A DNA stretch of 64,000 nucleotides from Budorcas taxicolor (taxonomy: Eukaryota; Chordata; Mammalia; Artiodactyla; Bovidae), in assembly GCF_023091745.1 (NCBI RefSeq), contig NC_068935.1, positions 21,807,775 through 21,871,774 of the forward strand, read 5' to 3'. Made by a program: the position numbers and the translations under genes. A model generated the notes under the pieces. That model ran no database searches, was not told where the DNA came from, and was given only the letters and a program-made list of their open reading frames with translations. This document shows, piece after piece, positions 9,722 to 19,919 of this stretch (the stretch's first letter is position 1; each line of letters opens with the position of its first letter).

Positions 9722-10205
9722 TTATTGTATGTTCTTTAAGTCTATGAGTTTGTTTCTGTTTTATGTGAAAGAAGTGAAGTTGCTCAGTCCTGTCCAACTC
9801 TTTGTGACCCCATGGACTGTAGTCTACCAGGCTCCTCTCTCCATGGGATTTTCCAGGCAAGAATACTGGAGTGGGTTGCCATTTTCTTCTCCAGAGGATG
9901 TTCCTGAACCAGAGATTGAACCTGGGTCTCCTGCATTGCAGGCAGACTCTTTACCATCTGAGCCACCAGAGAAGGCTTATAAATTCTGTTTTATAAATGA
10001 ATTCATTTGTATCATTTATTTTTATTCTGCAAGTAAGCAATAATATATATTTGTTTTTATCTATATGAATTACTTCACTTAGTATGATAATCTCAAGGTC
10101 CATTCATGTTGCTGAAAATGGCATTACGTTATTTTTTTTAGTGGCTGAGTAATATTCTATTGTATATTTGTGTACCACATCTTTATCCATTCCTCTGTTG
10201 ATGTA
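9722..10205 (-). mobile_element. Old artiodactyl L1 3' UTR, antisense
   Basis: Minus-strand L1 3' terminal text '...ttaagtctatgagtttgtttctgtttta' resumes after the SINE as 'taaatgaattcatttgtatc...' and 'acttcacttagtatgataatctcaaggtcc...gctgagtaatattctattgta'. This is the ORF2 C-terminus and 3' UTR in reverse. A short sense-oriented L1 3' end-like piece may follow at 10202-10265. Confidence 0.75.
9765..9983 (-). mobile_element. Bov-tA SINE with 11 bp duplication
   Basis: Antisense Bov-tA: GTCCAACTCTTTGTGACCCC through CTTTACCATCTGAGCCACCAG. It is flanked by the perfect 11 bp duplication TTCTGTTTTAT at 9754-9764 and 9984-9994. Both flanks are L1 3' UTR sequence, so the insertion is younger than that L1. 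Confidence 0.96.
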
Positions 10206-10269
10206 TAGCCCAGGGAATGCAGCTTAACGTTCTATAATAACCTAAACAGGAAAAGGGTTTGAAAATGTA

Positions 10270-10918
10270 CAGATACAGCTTAAAACTCCACATTCAAAAA
10301 ATTAAGATCATGGCATCTGGCCCCATCATTTCACAGCAAATAGATGGGGAAAAAGTGTATACAGAGACAGATTTTATTTTCTTGGGCTAAAAAAATCTCT
10401 GAAGATGGTGACTGCAGCCATGAAGTTGACAGATGCCGTTCCTTGGAAGAAAAGCTATGACAAACCTAAGCACATTAAAAAGCAGAGACATTATTTTGCT
10501 GACAGAGGTTCATATAGTCAAAGCTAAAGCGATGGTTTTTCCAGTAAACATGCGTGGATGTGAGGTTGGACCATAATGGAGGCTGAGCGCTGAATAATTG
10601 ATGCTTTTGAATTGTGGTGCTGGAGAAGACTCTTGAGAGTCCCTTGGACTGCATGGAGATCAAACCAGTCAACCCTAAAGGAAATCAACCCTGAATGTTC
10701 ATTGGTAGGACTGATGCTGAAGCTGAAGTTCCAATTCTTTGACCATCTGATGCAAAGAGCTGACTCATTGGCAGAGACACTGATGCTGGGAAAGATTGAG
10801 GGTGGAAGAAGAAGAGGGTGACAGAGGATGAGGTGCCGGATAGCATCACTGACTCAATGGGCATGATTTTGAGCAAACTCCAGAGGCTAATGAAGGTCAG
10901 GGAAGCCTGACATGCTGT
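10270..10918 (+). mobile_element. BovB LINE fragment, strongly decayed
   Basis: Begins after the YADD region (AGCTTAAAACTCCACATTC) and follows BovB to GCATGATTTTGAGCAAACTCC, without the normal ACTGA terminus. Many point changes and small indels; only a 69-codon piece stays open (10612-10821, MWCWRRLLRVPWTAWRSNQS). The 3' end is replaced by SINE sequence at 10919. One of the oldest-looking BovB copies here. Confidence 0.88.
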
Positions 10919-11171
10919 AGTCTGTGCAAGTCACTTAGTTGTATCTGACCCTTTGCGACCCCATGGACTGTAGCCTGCCAGGCTCTGTGCATGGGATTCT
11001 CCAGGCAAGAATACTGGAATGGGTTGCCATGTCCTTCTCCGGGAAATCTTCCTGACCCAGGGATCAAACCCACGTCTCTTGGATCAAACCCATGGATAAA
11101 AGAGCCTGGCAGGCTATAGTCCATGGTGTCACAAAGGGTCAGAGACGAGTGAGGCGACTTTGCACACACAT
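10919..11171. mobile_element. Head-to-head inverted Bov-tA pieces
   Basis: 10919-11085 is antisense Bov-tA (GTGCAAGTCACTTAG...CCCAGGGATCAAACC). 11090-11171 is the sense 3' half of the same family (ATGGATAAAAGAGCCTGGCAGGCTATAGTCCATGG...GAGGCGACTTTGCACACACATG). The element folds back on itself: GACCCCATGGACTGTAGCCTGCC in the first arm pairs with the second. Two insertions or one rearranged insertion could explain it. No duplication found. Confidence 0.85.
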
Positions 11172-12172
11172 GAGTGAAATCTCCTTTTCCCTTTTTCCAC
11201 CTCTATTCAGCTGCTTTGCTTAAAGTTCCCTATTTCAAGAGTCTCATGAGTGGATTTAAAACCTTATTTCCCTTTAGTGTATGTATCTGTGTCTTGGGAT
11301 TCTCCATACCACTAAGACAGTACCTGATATCCTACAACTTGGTTTCTGCCACCTGGGTATTTCCCTTTCTTTCTTTGAAGTTTAGTATGTAAACTTATTT
11401 TGTGATAATTCATCCAACATTTCTAGATTTGTTAAGGGAAGTTCTTGTTCATTTTGTAGGTTGCCCCCTATTCATTCTTTGACCTTTTGTAATTAAGTTT
11501 CCACTGCCATCACTTCACGGAAATGATTTTTCAGTTCTTAATTTCTGTGACTTCATGCTCTCATCTCTGTTATTTGACATTATTGACCCTTAAGTATTTG
11601 AAATTTTTTTCTTAAATTCTGTAAGATCTCTCTTATTTCTCTTACTCCTTTGAGAAACTCCATCAGTCATTTTTACCTGCTCCTTTTTCTTTATAAAGAG
11701 TAATCTTAAATAAATATTTAAAATGTATAAAAAAATAACACAATGAACACCAGGATACCCAAACCAAATATTGAGCTTAAGCCATAGAATGTTATCAGAA
11801 CTTTTGAAATACCCTATGTTCCCTCTTCAGTGTTCTCTGCCTTCCTTATTTTCTCCAAGAGGGGGTTGCTGCTATAAACTGTATCTATTATTCCTATACA
11901 TTTTTTATATTTTATTACATACATGCATCTATGAATAATATATACTATTTTGTGATTTTAAGCTTTCCATAAATTATTATACTAAATATATGCTACAACT
12001 CCTTTTGCTTAATGTTATATTTTTGTGTTTCATTCATATTGATATATGTAGCTATACTATATTGATTTTACTGTTAGATAATATTGTGGTTTATGAATAT
12101 GTCATGATTTGTTTAGAGTTGACTATAGTGCCCTTAGTCCTTTGTTGCTTCCAGCTTACATATGCCTTCCTA
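11172..12172. other. Unassigned, probable decayed repeat
   Basis: No coding frame supported. 11700-12110 has the feel of an old LINE 3' UTR or DNA transposon ('...gaacaccaggatacccaaaccaaatattgagcttaagcc'), but I cannot name it. The rest is AT-rich single-copy-looking sequence. Confidence 0.35.
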
Positions 12173-13012
12173 AAGCTGGAATCAAGATTGCCGGGAGAAA
12201 TTTCAATAACCTCAGATATGCAGATGACACCACCCTTACGGAAAAAAGTGAAGAGGAGCTAAAAAGCCTCTTGATGAAAGTGAAAGAGGAGAGTGAAAAT
12301 GTTGGCTTAAAGCTCAACATTCAGAAAACGAAGATCATGGAATCTGGTCCCATCACTTCAGGGGAAATAGATGGGGAAACAGTAGAAACAGTGTCAGACT
12401 TTATCTTTTTGGGGCTCCAAAATCACTGCAGATGGTGACTGCAGCTGTGAAATTAAAAGACGCTTACTCCTTGGAAGAAAAGTTATGACCAACCTAGATA
12501 GTATGTTCAAAAGCAAAGACATTACTTTGCCGACTAAGGTCCGCCTAGTGAAGGCTATGATTTTTCCTGTGGTCATGTATGGATGTGAGAGTTGGACTGT
12601 GAAGAAGGCTGAGCACCAAAAAATTGATGCTTTTGAACTGTGGTGTTGGAGAAGACTCTTGAGAGTCCCTTGGACTGCAAGGAGATCCAACCAGTCCATT
12701 CTGAAGGAGATCAACCCTGGGATTTCTTTGGAAGGAATGATGCTGAAGCTGAAGCTCCAGTACTTTGGACACCTCATGTGAAGAGTTGACTCATTGGAAA
12801 AAGTCTCTGATGCTGGGAGGGATTGGGGGCAGGAGGAGAAGGGGACGACCGAGGATGAGATGGCTGGATGGCATCACGGACTCGATGGATGTGAGTCTGA
12901 GTGAACTCCGGGAGATGGTGATGGACAGGGAGGCCTGGGGTGCTGTGATTCATGGGGTCGCAAAGAGTCGGACACGACTGAGTGACTGAACTGAACTGTA
13001 CTGAACTGAAAT
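12173..13012 (+). mobile_element. BovB LINE 3' part
   Basis: Starts at AAGCTGGAATCAAGATTGCC just before the YADDT motif and ends at GAACTGAACTGTACTGAACTGAA. Three open pieces remain: 12109-12438 (YADDTTLTEKSEEELKSL...), 12485-12781 (SWTVKKAEHQKIDAFELW...) and 12765-12989 (GRPRMRWLDGITDSMDVSL...). They are separated by a one-base insertion near 12408 and a stop at 12779-12781. It shares diagnostic variants (CTGCAGCTGTGAAATT; ACGGAAAAAAGTG) with the antisense copy at 14690-16719. No target-site duplication recognised. Confidence 0.93.
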
Positions 13013-13315
13013 GAATTTTTGGATAATATCTAGTTTTAAGTAAATTCAACGTCACAAAATGGAAAATAAATTTATATTTAAAAAAGGCATCTTAACATTC
13101 TTGTTAAAAAAGTCTTAGATTTAACATAATACTAATGATGTAAGCTTAAATAAGCAAACAGAATGTTTCAGAGTTTATAATTCTATAAACTTTTTGTCAG
13201 CTACAAAGCAATGTAAAAGTATGTGATATGCATAAACAATATTAATCATATGAAAACAATCAAATATGAAAATAAATTGGGTTTAAACTTTCTATATTAT
13301 TAAAAAAGAATATTT
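13013..13315. other. AT-rich unassigned sequence
   Basis: AT-rich, no coding frame, no repeat recognised. Confidence 0.4.
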
Positions 13316-13327
13316 TAAATATGGTTT

Positions 13328-13546
13328 GTGCTGTGTGCTGTCATCAGTTGTGTTCGATTCTTTACTACCCCATGGACTATAGCCTTCCAGGCTGCTCTGT
13401 CCATGGAATTTTCCAGGCAAGAATACTGGAGTGGTTTGCCACTTCCTACTCCAGGAGATCTTCCTGAACCAGGGATTGAACCCTGTCTCCCGCATTTCCT
13501 TCATTGGCAAGCATATGCTTTAACACTCTGCCACCTGTGAAGCTCC
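13328..13546 (-). mobile_element. Bov-tA SINE with 12 bp duplication
   Basis: Antisense Bov-tA (GTCATCAGTTGTGTTCGATTC...GCCACCTGTGAAGCTCC) flanked by the perfect 12 bp duplication TAAATATGGTTT at 13316-13327 and 13547-13558. Confidence 0.96.
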
Positions 13547-13597
13547 TAAATATGGTTTACATCTGCTGTTAGAAACAATGAACTTGACTTTTGTATC

Positions 13598-13796
13598 AGT
13601 TCAGTCGCTCAGTCATGTCCGACTCTTTGCGACCCCATGAATCACAGCACGCCAGGCCTCCCTGTTCATCACCATCTCCCAGAGTTCACTCAGACTCACA
13701 TCCATCAAGTCCATGATGCCATCCAGCCATCTCATCCTTCTGTCGTCCCCTTCTCCTCCTGCACCAGACCACCTAACCTGCCTCTTGAGAAATCTG
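13598..13796 (-). mobile_element. Short BovB with internal inversion
   Basis: 13598-13762 is the antisense BovB 3' end (CAGTCGCTCAGTCATGTCC...TCGTCCCCTTCTCCTCCTG). 13763-13796 is in the opposite sense and comes from the RT region (ACCAGACCACCTAACCTGCC, encoding the PDHLTCLLRN block). The pair is flanked by one 7 bp duplication, TTGTATC, at 13591-13597 and 13797-13803. One integration with a 5' inversion (twin priming) explains all of it. Only about 200 bases long. Confidence 0.9.
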
Positions 13797-14036
13797 TTGT
13801 ATCTTAGGATAGTAGTATAATTGCATATAGTAATAACGATTACCAAGCTATTTAAAAACTAAGCATTCAGAACTTTAAAAGTGATGATAGTAATTATATT
13901 CATAATAACAATATGTTATATCATTAAGTAATGTCATTTCTCGTTCTTTTTAATTTCTATTTTTGTCAATTTTAATGTATGCAATGCTAAGTAGGGTAGA
14001 ATATCAATAATTTAGAAATAAATATACATATTTATT

Positions 14037-14226
14037 GGCTTCCCTAGTAGTGCAGATGGGAAAGAATTTGCCTGCAATGTAGGAGACCTGGGTTCAATCC
14101 CTAGGTCAGGAAGATCTCCTGGAGAAGGAAATGGCAACCCACTCCAGTATTCTTGCCTAGAGAATTCTATGGATAGACCATGGGGTCATGAAGAGTCAGA
14201 CACGACTGAGTGACTAACACACACAT
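14037..14226 (+). mobile_element. Bov-tA SINE with 11 bp duplication
   Basis: TGGCTTCCCTAGTAGTGCAG head, GGGTTCAATCCC B-box-like block and Bov-A body with a short deletion near the 3' end (GGATAGACCATGGGG). Tail ACACACACATACAT. Perfect 11 bp duplication ACATATTTATT at 14026-14036 and 14227-14237. Confidence 0.96.
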
Positions 14227-14237
14227 ACATATTTATT

Positions 14238-14678
14238 AGGGATATATGCTCAATTTTTTTTCTGGTAAGAGTCATAATACATCTTGGACAGCAGAAAGCA
14301 GGCAGAATATGACAGCAATCTTCACTACTTGGGGGAGAAGGAGACTACCATGTATAGGGGAATTGCCCAGCATCTGGGGCAGGCAGCAAGCACATAGGCA
14401 GTTACTAATTAAGCCCTGTGATTAAGAGGATTGGATAGTCAAGTGAAAGAAGCAAAGACAGGTCAAGCAGGGGGATGTACAGAAAGCAAGAGAACAGCCA
14501 TCTTGAATGACCTGATTTTACAAATATATTTCTTCATGGGTTGCTCTTCAGTCCAACTTTTCATTATCTTCCAGGTGAACACTTTTATTTTAGACAGTTC
14601 AAATTCTGCCTTTTCTCTGAAGGCTTTGAGTTACATAGAGTTTATGTCCTATATTAGTTAGTTTTGTTGTTTTCATGT
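14238..14678. other. Unassigned sequence
   Basis: No supported gene. A stretch near 14330-14520 ('gaattgcccagcatctggggcaggcagcaagc...gaacagccatcttgaatgacc') looks like a decayed LTR, but that is only an impression. Confidence 0.35.
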
Positions 14679-14689
14679 TACAAGTGCTT

Positions 14690-16719
14690 CAGTTCAGTTC
14701 AGTCGCTCAGTCGTGTCCGACTCTTTGCGACCCCATGAATTGCAGCACCCCAGGCCTCCCGGTCCATCACCATCTCCCGGAGTTCACTCAGACTCACATC
14801 CATCGAGTCCGTGATGCCATCCAGCCATCTCATCCTCGGTCGTCCCCTTCTCCTCCTGCCTCCAATCCCTCCCAGCATCACAGTCTTTTCCAATGAGTCA
14901 ACTCTTCACATGAGGTGTCCAAAGTACTGGAGCTTCAGCTTCAGCATCATTCCTTCCAAAGAAATCCCAGGGTTGATCTCCTTCAGAATGGACTGGTTGG
15001 ATCTCCTTGCAGTCCAAGGGACTCTCAAGAGTCTTCTGCAACACCACAGTTCAAAAGCATCAATTTTTTGGCGCTCAGCCTTCTTCACAGTCCAACTCTC
15101 ACATCCATACATGACCACAGGAAAAACCATAGCCTTGACTAGACAGACCTTAGTCAGCAAAGTAATGTCTTTGCTTTTGAATATACTATCTAGGTTGGTC
15201 ATAACTTTTCTTCCAAGGAGTAAGCGTCTTTTAATTTCACAGCTGCAGTCACCATCTGCAGTGATTTTGGAGCCCAAAAAGATAAAGTCTGACACTGTTT
15301 CCACTGTTTCCCCATCTATTTCCCATGAAGTGATGGGACCAAATACCATGATCTTTGTTTTCTGAATGTTGAGCTTTAAGCCAACATTTTCACTCTCCTC
15401 TTTCACTTTCATTAAGAGGCTTTTTAGCTCCTCTTCACTTTTTTCCGTAAGGGTGGTGTCATCTGCATATGTGAGGTTATTGATATTTCTCCTGGCAATC
15501 TTGATTCCAGCTTGTGTTCTTCCAGTCCAGCGCTTCTCATGATGTACTCTGCATAGAAGTTAAATAAGCAGGGTGACAATATACAGCCTTGACGTACTCC
15601 TTTTCCTATTTGGAACCAGTCTGTTGTTCCATGTCCAGTTCTAACTGTTGCTGCCTGACCTGCATATAGATTTCTCAAGAGGCAGGTCAGGTGGTCTGGT
15701 ATTCCCATCTCTTTCAGAATTTTCCACCATTTGATTGTGATCCACACAGTCAAAGGCTTTGGCATAGTCAATAAAGCAGAAATAGATGTTTTTCTGGAAC
15801 TCTCTTGCTTTTCCCATGATCCACCAGATGTTGGCAATTTGATCTCTGGTTCCTCTGCCTGTTCTAAAACCAGCTTGAACATCAGGGAGTTCACAGTTCA
15901 CATATTGCTGAAGCCTGGCTTGGAGAATTTTGAGCAATACTTTACTAGCATGTGAGATGAGTGCAATTGTGCGGTAGTTTGAGCATTCTTTGGCATTGCC
16001 TTTCTGAGGGATTGGAATCAAAAGTGACCTTTTCCAGTCCTGTGGCCACTGCTGAGTTTCCAAATTTGTTGGCATATTGAGTGCAGCACTTTCACAGCAT
16101 CATCTTTCAGGATTTGAAACAGCTCAACTGGAATGCCATCACCTCCACTAGCTTTGTTCAGAGTGATGCTTTCTAAGGCCCACTTGACTTCACTTTCCAA
16201 GATGTCTGGCTCTAGATGAGTGATCACATCATCATGATTATCTGGGTCATGAAGATCTTTTTTGTACAGTTCTTCCGTGTATTCTTGCCACCTCTTCTTA
16301 ATATCTGCTGCTTCTGTTAGGTCCAGACCATTTCTGTCCTTTATCGAGCCCATCTTTGCATGAAGTGTTTCCTTGGTATCTCTAATTTTCTTGAAGAGAT
16401 CTCTAGTCTTTCCCATTCTGTTCTTTTCCTCTATTTCTTTGCATTGATCCCTGAAGAAGGCTTTCTTATTTCTTCTTGCTATTCTTTGGAATTCTGCATT
16501 CAGATGCTTATATCTTTCCTTTCCTCCTTTGCTTTTCACCTCTCTTCTTTTCACAGGTATTTGTAAGGCCTCCCCAGACAGCCATTTTGCTTTTTTGCAT
16601 TTCTTTTCCATGGGGATGGTCTTGATCCCTGTCTCCTGTACAATGTCACGAACCTCATTCCATAGTTCATCAGGCACTCTATCTATCAGCTCTAGGCCCT
16701 TAAATCTATTTCTCACTTC
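14690..16719 (-). mobile_element. BovB LINE, 2.0 kb, 11 bp duplication
   Basis: Antisense BovB with a perfect 11 bp target-site duplication TACAAGTGCTT (14679-14689 and 16720-16730). The 3' ACTGA-type tail is at 14690-14700. The 5' truncation lies between the endonuclease and RT domains, at the block encoding RNRFKGLELIDRVPDE. Length 2,030 bases. It shares a +1 frameshift with the copy at 45192-48212, and 3' half variants with the sense copy at 12173-13012. Confidence 0.96.
14699..16716 (-). pseudogene. BovB ORF2 remnant, linker to C-terminus
   Basis: Minus-strand pieces in order: 16716-16018 (232 codons, linker VRDIVQETGIKTIPMEKKCKKAKWLSG then RRWQEYTEELY and ASGGDGIPVELFQ); 16075-15641 (RT start, DWKRSLLIPIPQKGNAKEC, AGFRTGRGTRDQIAN, then a frameshift at CDHNQMVENS); 15894-15424 (KWWKILKEMGIPDHLTC, GKGVRQGCILSP); 15412-14906 (thumb-like region, CESWTVKKAERQ); 14893-14699 (RRRRGRPRMRWLDGITD). 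Frameshifts near 15730 (CAATCAAATGGTGG on the sense strand) and 15517, plus a stop near 14905, disable it. No endonuclease domain. Confidence 0.92.
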
Positions 16720-16739
16720 TACAAGTGCTTAATGGAGAA

Positions 16740-17420
16740 CATTTAATGTGTTCATTCCCTTTTTGTTCCTACTATTGGTTTGGAATTTATCTTTGTATTT
16801 TGTTTCTTTTCAGTCATTACCATGAAATGTTTAACATGCACACCTCACTTAATGCAGTGTATATTAACCAATATTTCTACTCTCTTGGACAATATCAACA
16901 TCCTTAGACTGCTTTAACTTAGAAGACATGTTTCATTTTGTTCATGTTATGCCCAGATTTTAGTTCCACTTTGTTTTCATATCCTCTCAAGGATGACTAC
17001 ATCATGATTTTTGCTCTTGTTTTAGGCAGATAGTGTTTCTTCTGATTTATCTACGAGTACTTCTTTCTTTACTCACTGTTTATTCTTTTTTTTTGTCTGA
17101 ATCTATATTTGCCCTCATTCTTAAATATTGGTTTAGCTGGATATCCTAGTCTAGGTTATTATTTATCTTCCTTAGTGCTTAATGTTATTAAATTTGTCTT
17201 CTTTGTTCTGTTCTTGCTGTTCAGAAGTCTGCTACCAGTCCAGTTGACAACCCTTTGAAGTTAACATGTCTTTTCTCATTAGTTGCTTTTAAGACCTCTT
17301 TGTCTTTGGTTTTCTTTAACTTCACTATGATTCTTCCCCCTTCTCTCCATTCTAAGTGCTAATTGAAACTTGACATTCATGTTAAATCTGAAGATAACTT
17401 TCTTTAAAAAATTCTGGAAA
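16740..17420 (-). mobile_element. Old L1/HAL1-like fragment, antisense
   Basis: Diverged ORF1-like text in antisense: '...ggtttagctggatatcctagtctagg...cagaagtctgctaccagtcc...gcttttaagacctctttgtctttggttttctttaacttcactatgattc'. It is preceded by '...tcagtcattaccatgaaatgtttaaca...'. HAL1 and old L1 cannot be told apart by eye. Confidence 0.55.
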
Positions 17421-17520
17421 CTTTTGTGTTATACTTTATCCACCACTCCTATGTATTTTGTAGAGGGAGATATTTAAATTTATTTATTGCCAGAAACTGA
17501 ACTGATCTGTATAACATCAT

Positions 17521-17745
17521 GCATGCATGTGTGCTCAGTCACTTCAGTCATGTATGACTCTTTGTGACCCTATGGACCATAGCCCATCAGGCTCCCCTGT
17601 TTAAGGAATTCTCCAGGCAAGAATACTGGAGTGGGCTGCCATGCCCTCCTTCAGGAGATCTTTCTGATCCAGGGATCAAACCTGCATCTCTTATGTCTCC
17701 TGCCTTGGCAGGCAAGTTCTTTACAATTAGCACCACCTGGGAAGA
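17521..17745 (-). mobile_element. Bov-tA SINE with 14 bp duplication
   Basis: Antisense SINE from GCATGCATGTGTGCTCAGTCAC to CACCACCTGGGAAGA, flanked by the perfect 14 bp duplication CTGTATAACATCAT at 17507-17520 and 17746-17759. Confidence 0.97.
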
Positions 17746-17794
17746 CTGTATAACATCATATTATACTGCAAATTTTGTTTAAACATTTCTCTTC

Positions 17795-17905
17795 TGCTAG
17801 ACTATGAGTTCCTTTAAGATGGGAAGGATATAGTACACCTTTTTGTGTTTCTGGCACCTATCGTAGTACCAGGGGCATAGGAAAATTCAATTAGTGTTAA
17901 TTTAA
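17795..17905 (+). mobile_element. L2 LINE 3' end fragment
   Basis: Text follows the L2 3' end: 'ctagactatgagttcctttaagatgggaaggata...gtttctggcacctatcgtagtaccaggggcatag'. Compare 'agactgtgagctccttgagggcaggga...'. Diverged, non-coding. Confidence 0.6.
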
Positions 17906-19039
17906 GTGATATTTATTGCGGGAATTTAAAGGAAAATATTGATTTTTATGAATTATCTGAGTGTTTACAAGTCAAAGCAGGCTTTCTTTGTTGTCTGTTA
18001 CTTGGGCCATTTAACTAATCATACACTGTGTTTTGGCTATTAAGACTGTGCTTAAATTCCTTCTCTTCCTTATTTTCATCTTAATGTAACAAAATTGTTA
18101 CTTGTTAAAGGTAGAACTGAGAGTTCATTTCTACTTAATGATATATTTTAGCCTCATAGAGCAACCAAAACTTGTTATAAAACTCAATTGGCAAATAGTA
18201 TCTTCATTTATTTTAGAAAGCAAAGGGCCACAAAATTTGTCTTTAAAGCAAACAAAATAAGATAGATATTAGAAGCTTCTTCTCATACCATTTGATAGTT
18301 ATTATCATGCACTAGCCTCTTCTTTAAAATTCTAGTGCTCCATACATCTATACAGATATTTTGATAACTAAAACAACTCATATTAGTATTTCTTAGAAAT
18401 AATACTTCCCCCTTCCAATGTGTTTGGAAGTCTATTACATCAAATCTCATGATTTCATTAGCTGTTAAATGGAAGTTATTCTTTGAAGTGAAAATAAGGA
18501 AATAAAATTGATGCATAGTAGTAGCTGATTCAGTACTGAATCAAGGTTTTAGCACATTTACAAAATCCATAAATATCTTGTAAATGGCTATATATTCTAG
18601 AGCTTAATAACAAATTAAATGATATAGATCTCTCTTCCATCATGTCAGTTAAGGATACATTAGTTTCTAGGTGCTTTTCTCTATTTTCATCAAAATATGA
18701 TATTTGAACTTCTATATGGATGAGCAATTAAGAAACTGGCATTGGAATAGATCTGTTTTTCTTAAAGTTTAATCAGGTTACTTTATTTTCTTCAGAGGAA
18801 ATGTGAGAGAGTTGATGTGTGAAAACAGACATCGTTTGTAAATTAACAAAATCTGACTGGGTTTATATTCTTGGCAGTAGAACCCATATAGAAGACACAT
18901 TGCAATTGTAATTTTGGTCAAAACAATCATCTGCAATCTGTTTACAGGAAAATAAAAGTGGCAGTGACACAGTCATAGAAAAAAATATATGATGGTGTAG
19001 AATAAAAATTTAATCCAACAGTTATTCACTAAGCTCTTT
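17906..19039. other. Unassigned, mostly unique-looking
   Basis: Repeat-poor AT-rich interval of about 1.1 kb. Short minus-strand open stretches (18283-18516, 18530-18727) show no domain or conserved motif. With the other repeat-poor blocks it is the best place to look for conserved non-coding sequence, but nothing specific is seen. Confidence 0.4.
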
Positions 19040-19490
19040 CTATATGTCCTACATATTGTTAGCAGCATAAGAGGAAACAAAGTGGTTATTTCTTTTAATA
19101 AAGTTTTATTAGGAAAGGAAAGAAATGTTACAGAATACCAGGTATGTATTAACTTAAATGGATATGTATATGATATCATCTATTAAATCTCAGTGGATGA
19201 TCATATTGAAGTGAGCTCATGTGATTGGGAAAGGCTTCTTGGAACAGATAGTGCTGTTAGCATGGAGTGAGACATTAAGAGTGAGAAAGAGCTTAGTTCA
19301 TTGCACAATTTGTGGAACAGTAGGGCTGAAGCAGAAACCTTTATGAAATGTAGAAATAGGATTCTCACTAGAAGGGACAGTCAGGACAGATTTTAGATGA
19401 CTTTAAATGACAATATAAGGAGTTAGAATGTAGTTAAATCATTAATGGTAAGCCATGGAAAGTTTCTTTAAGGTTTTGCTGTATGATATT
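19040..19490 (+). repeat. Ancient dispersed repeat, second copy
   Basis: '...aaggcttcttggaacagatagtgctgttagcatgg...agtgagaaagagcttagttcattgcac...ggagttagaatgtagttaaatcattaatggtaagccatggaaag'. It follows the same unnamed consensus as 1538-2285 at lower similarity. Boundaries are soft. Confidence 0.4.
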
Positions 19491-19919
19491 GTCGTGATTC
19501 CCTTGTTAAAACTCCTCTCATCTTAATCTCAGAAAATAGAAATCTTTGTTTCTTAACCCTCCCTCTTTCACTCGCCATCCTGGGACACTAAACAGAGAAG
19601 TTTTGAGTAGAGAGTTGGGGCTTGAGGGGAGAAAGAAGCTGAATGTAGGACACTGGTAAGAGAGGATAGGTCCAGATAAGGCAGACTAAAGACCAGTCAA
19701 GATCTTGGAGATCTGTTGAGTTGCATGGGATAAGCACGTGAAGGTTAGGATCTAGAAAGAGAAGGGAAGAAAATCATACCACCTATTTGCCATTAAGGAA
19801 AAATCATTAAAAAAAATGTTAGTATGAGTCCAGAGAATTGTAGTACTTTCTTTATCTCAAAGAAAAGATCATCATCCCTATGGCACTTTGCCTCTCAGCT
19901 CCTTTACCAGTAACTTACC
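19491..19919. other. Unassigned sequence
   Basis: No gene or named repeat recognised. Purine-rich stretch around 19600-19790. Confidence 0.35.

Noticed and set aside
14811..15365. 184-codon plus-strand frame, one of the longer frames here
   Set aside because: Exact antisense of the BovB ORF2 C-terminal region; the same antisense text recurs at every BovB copy.
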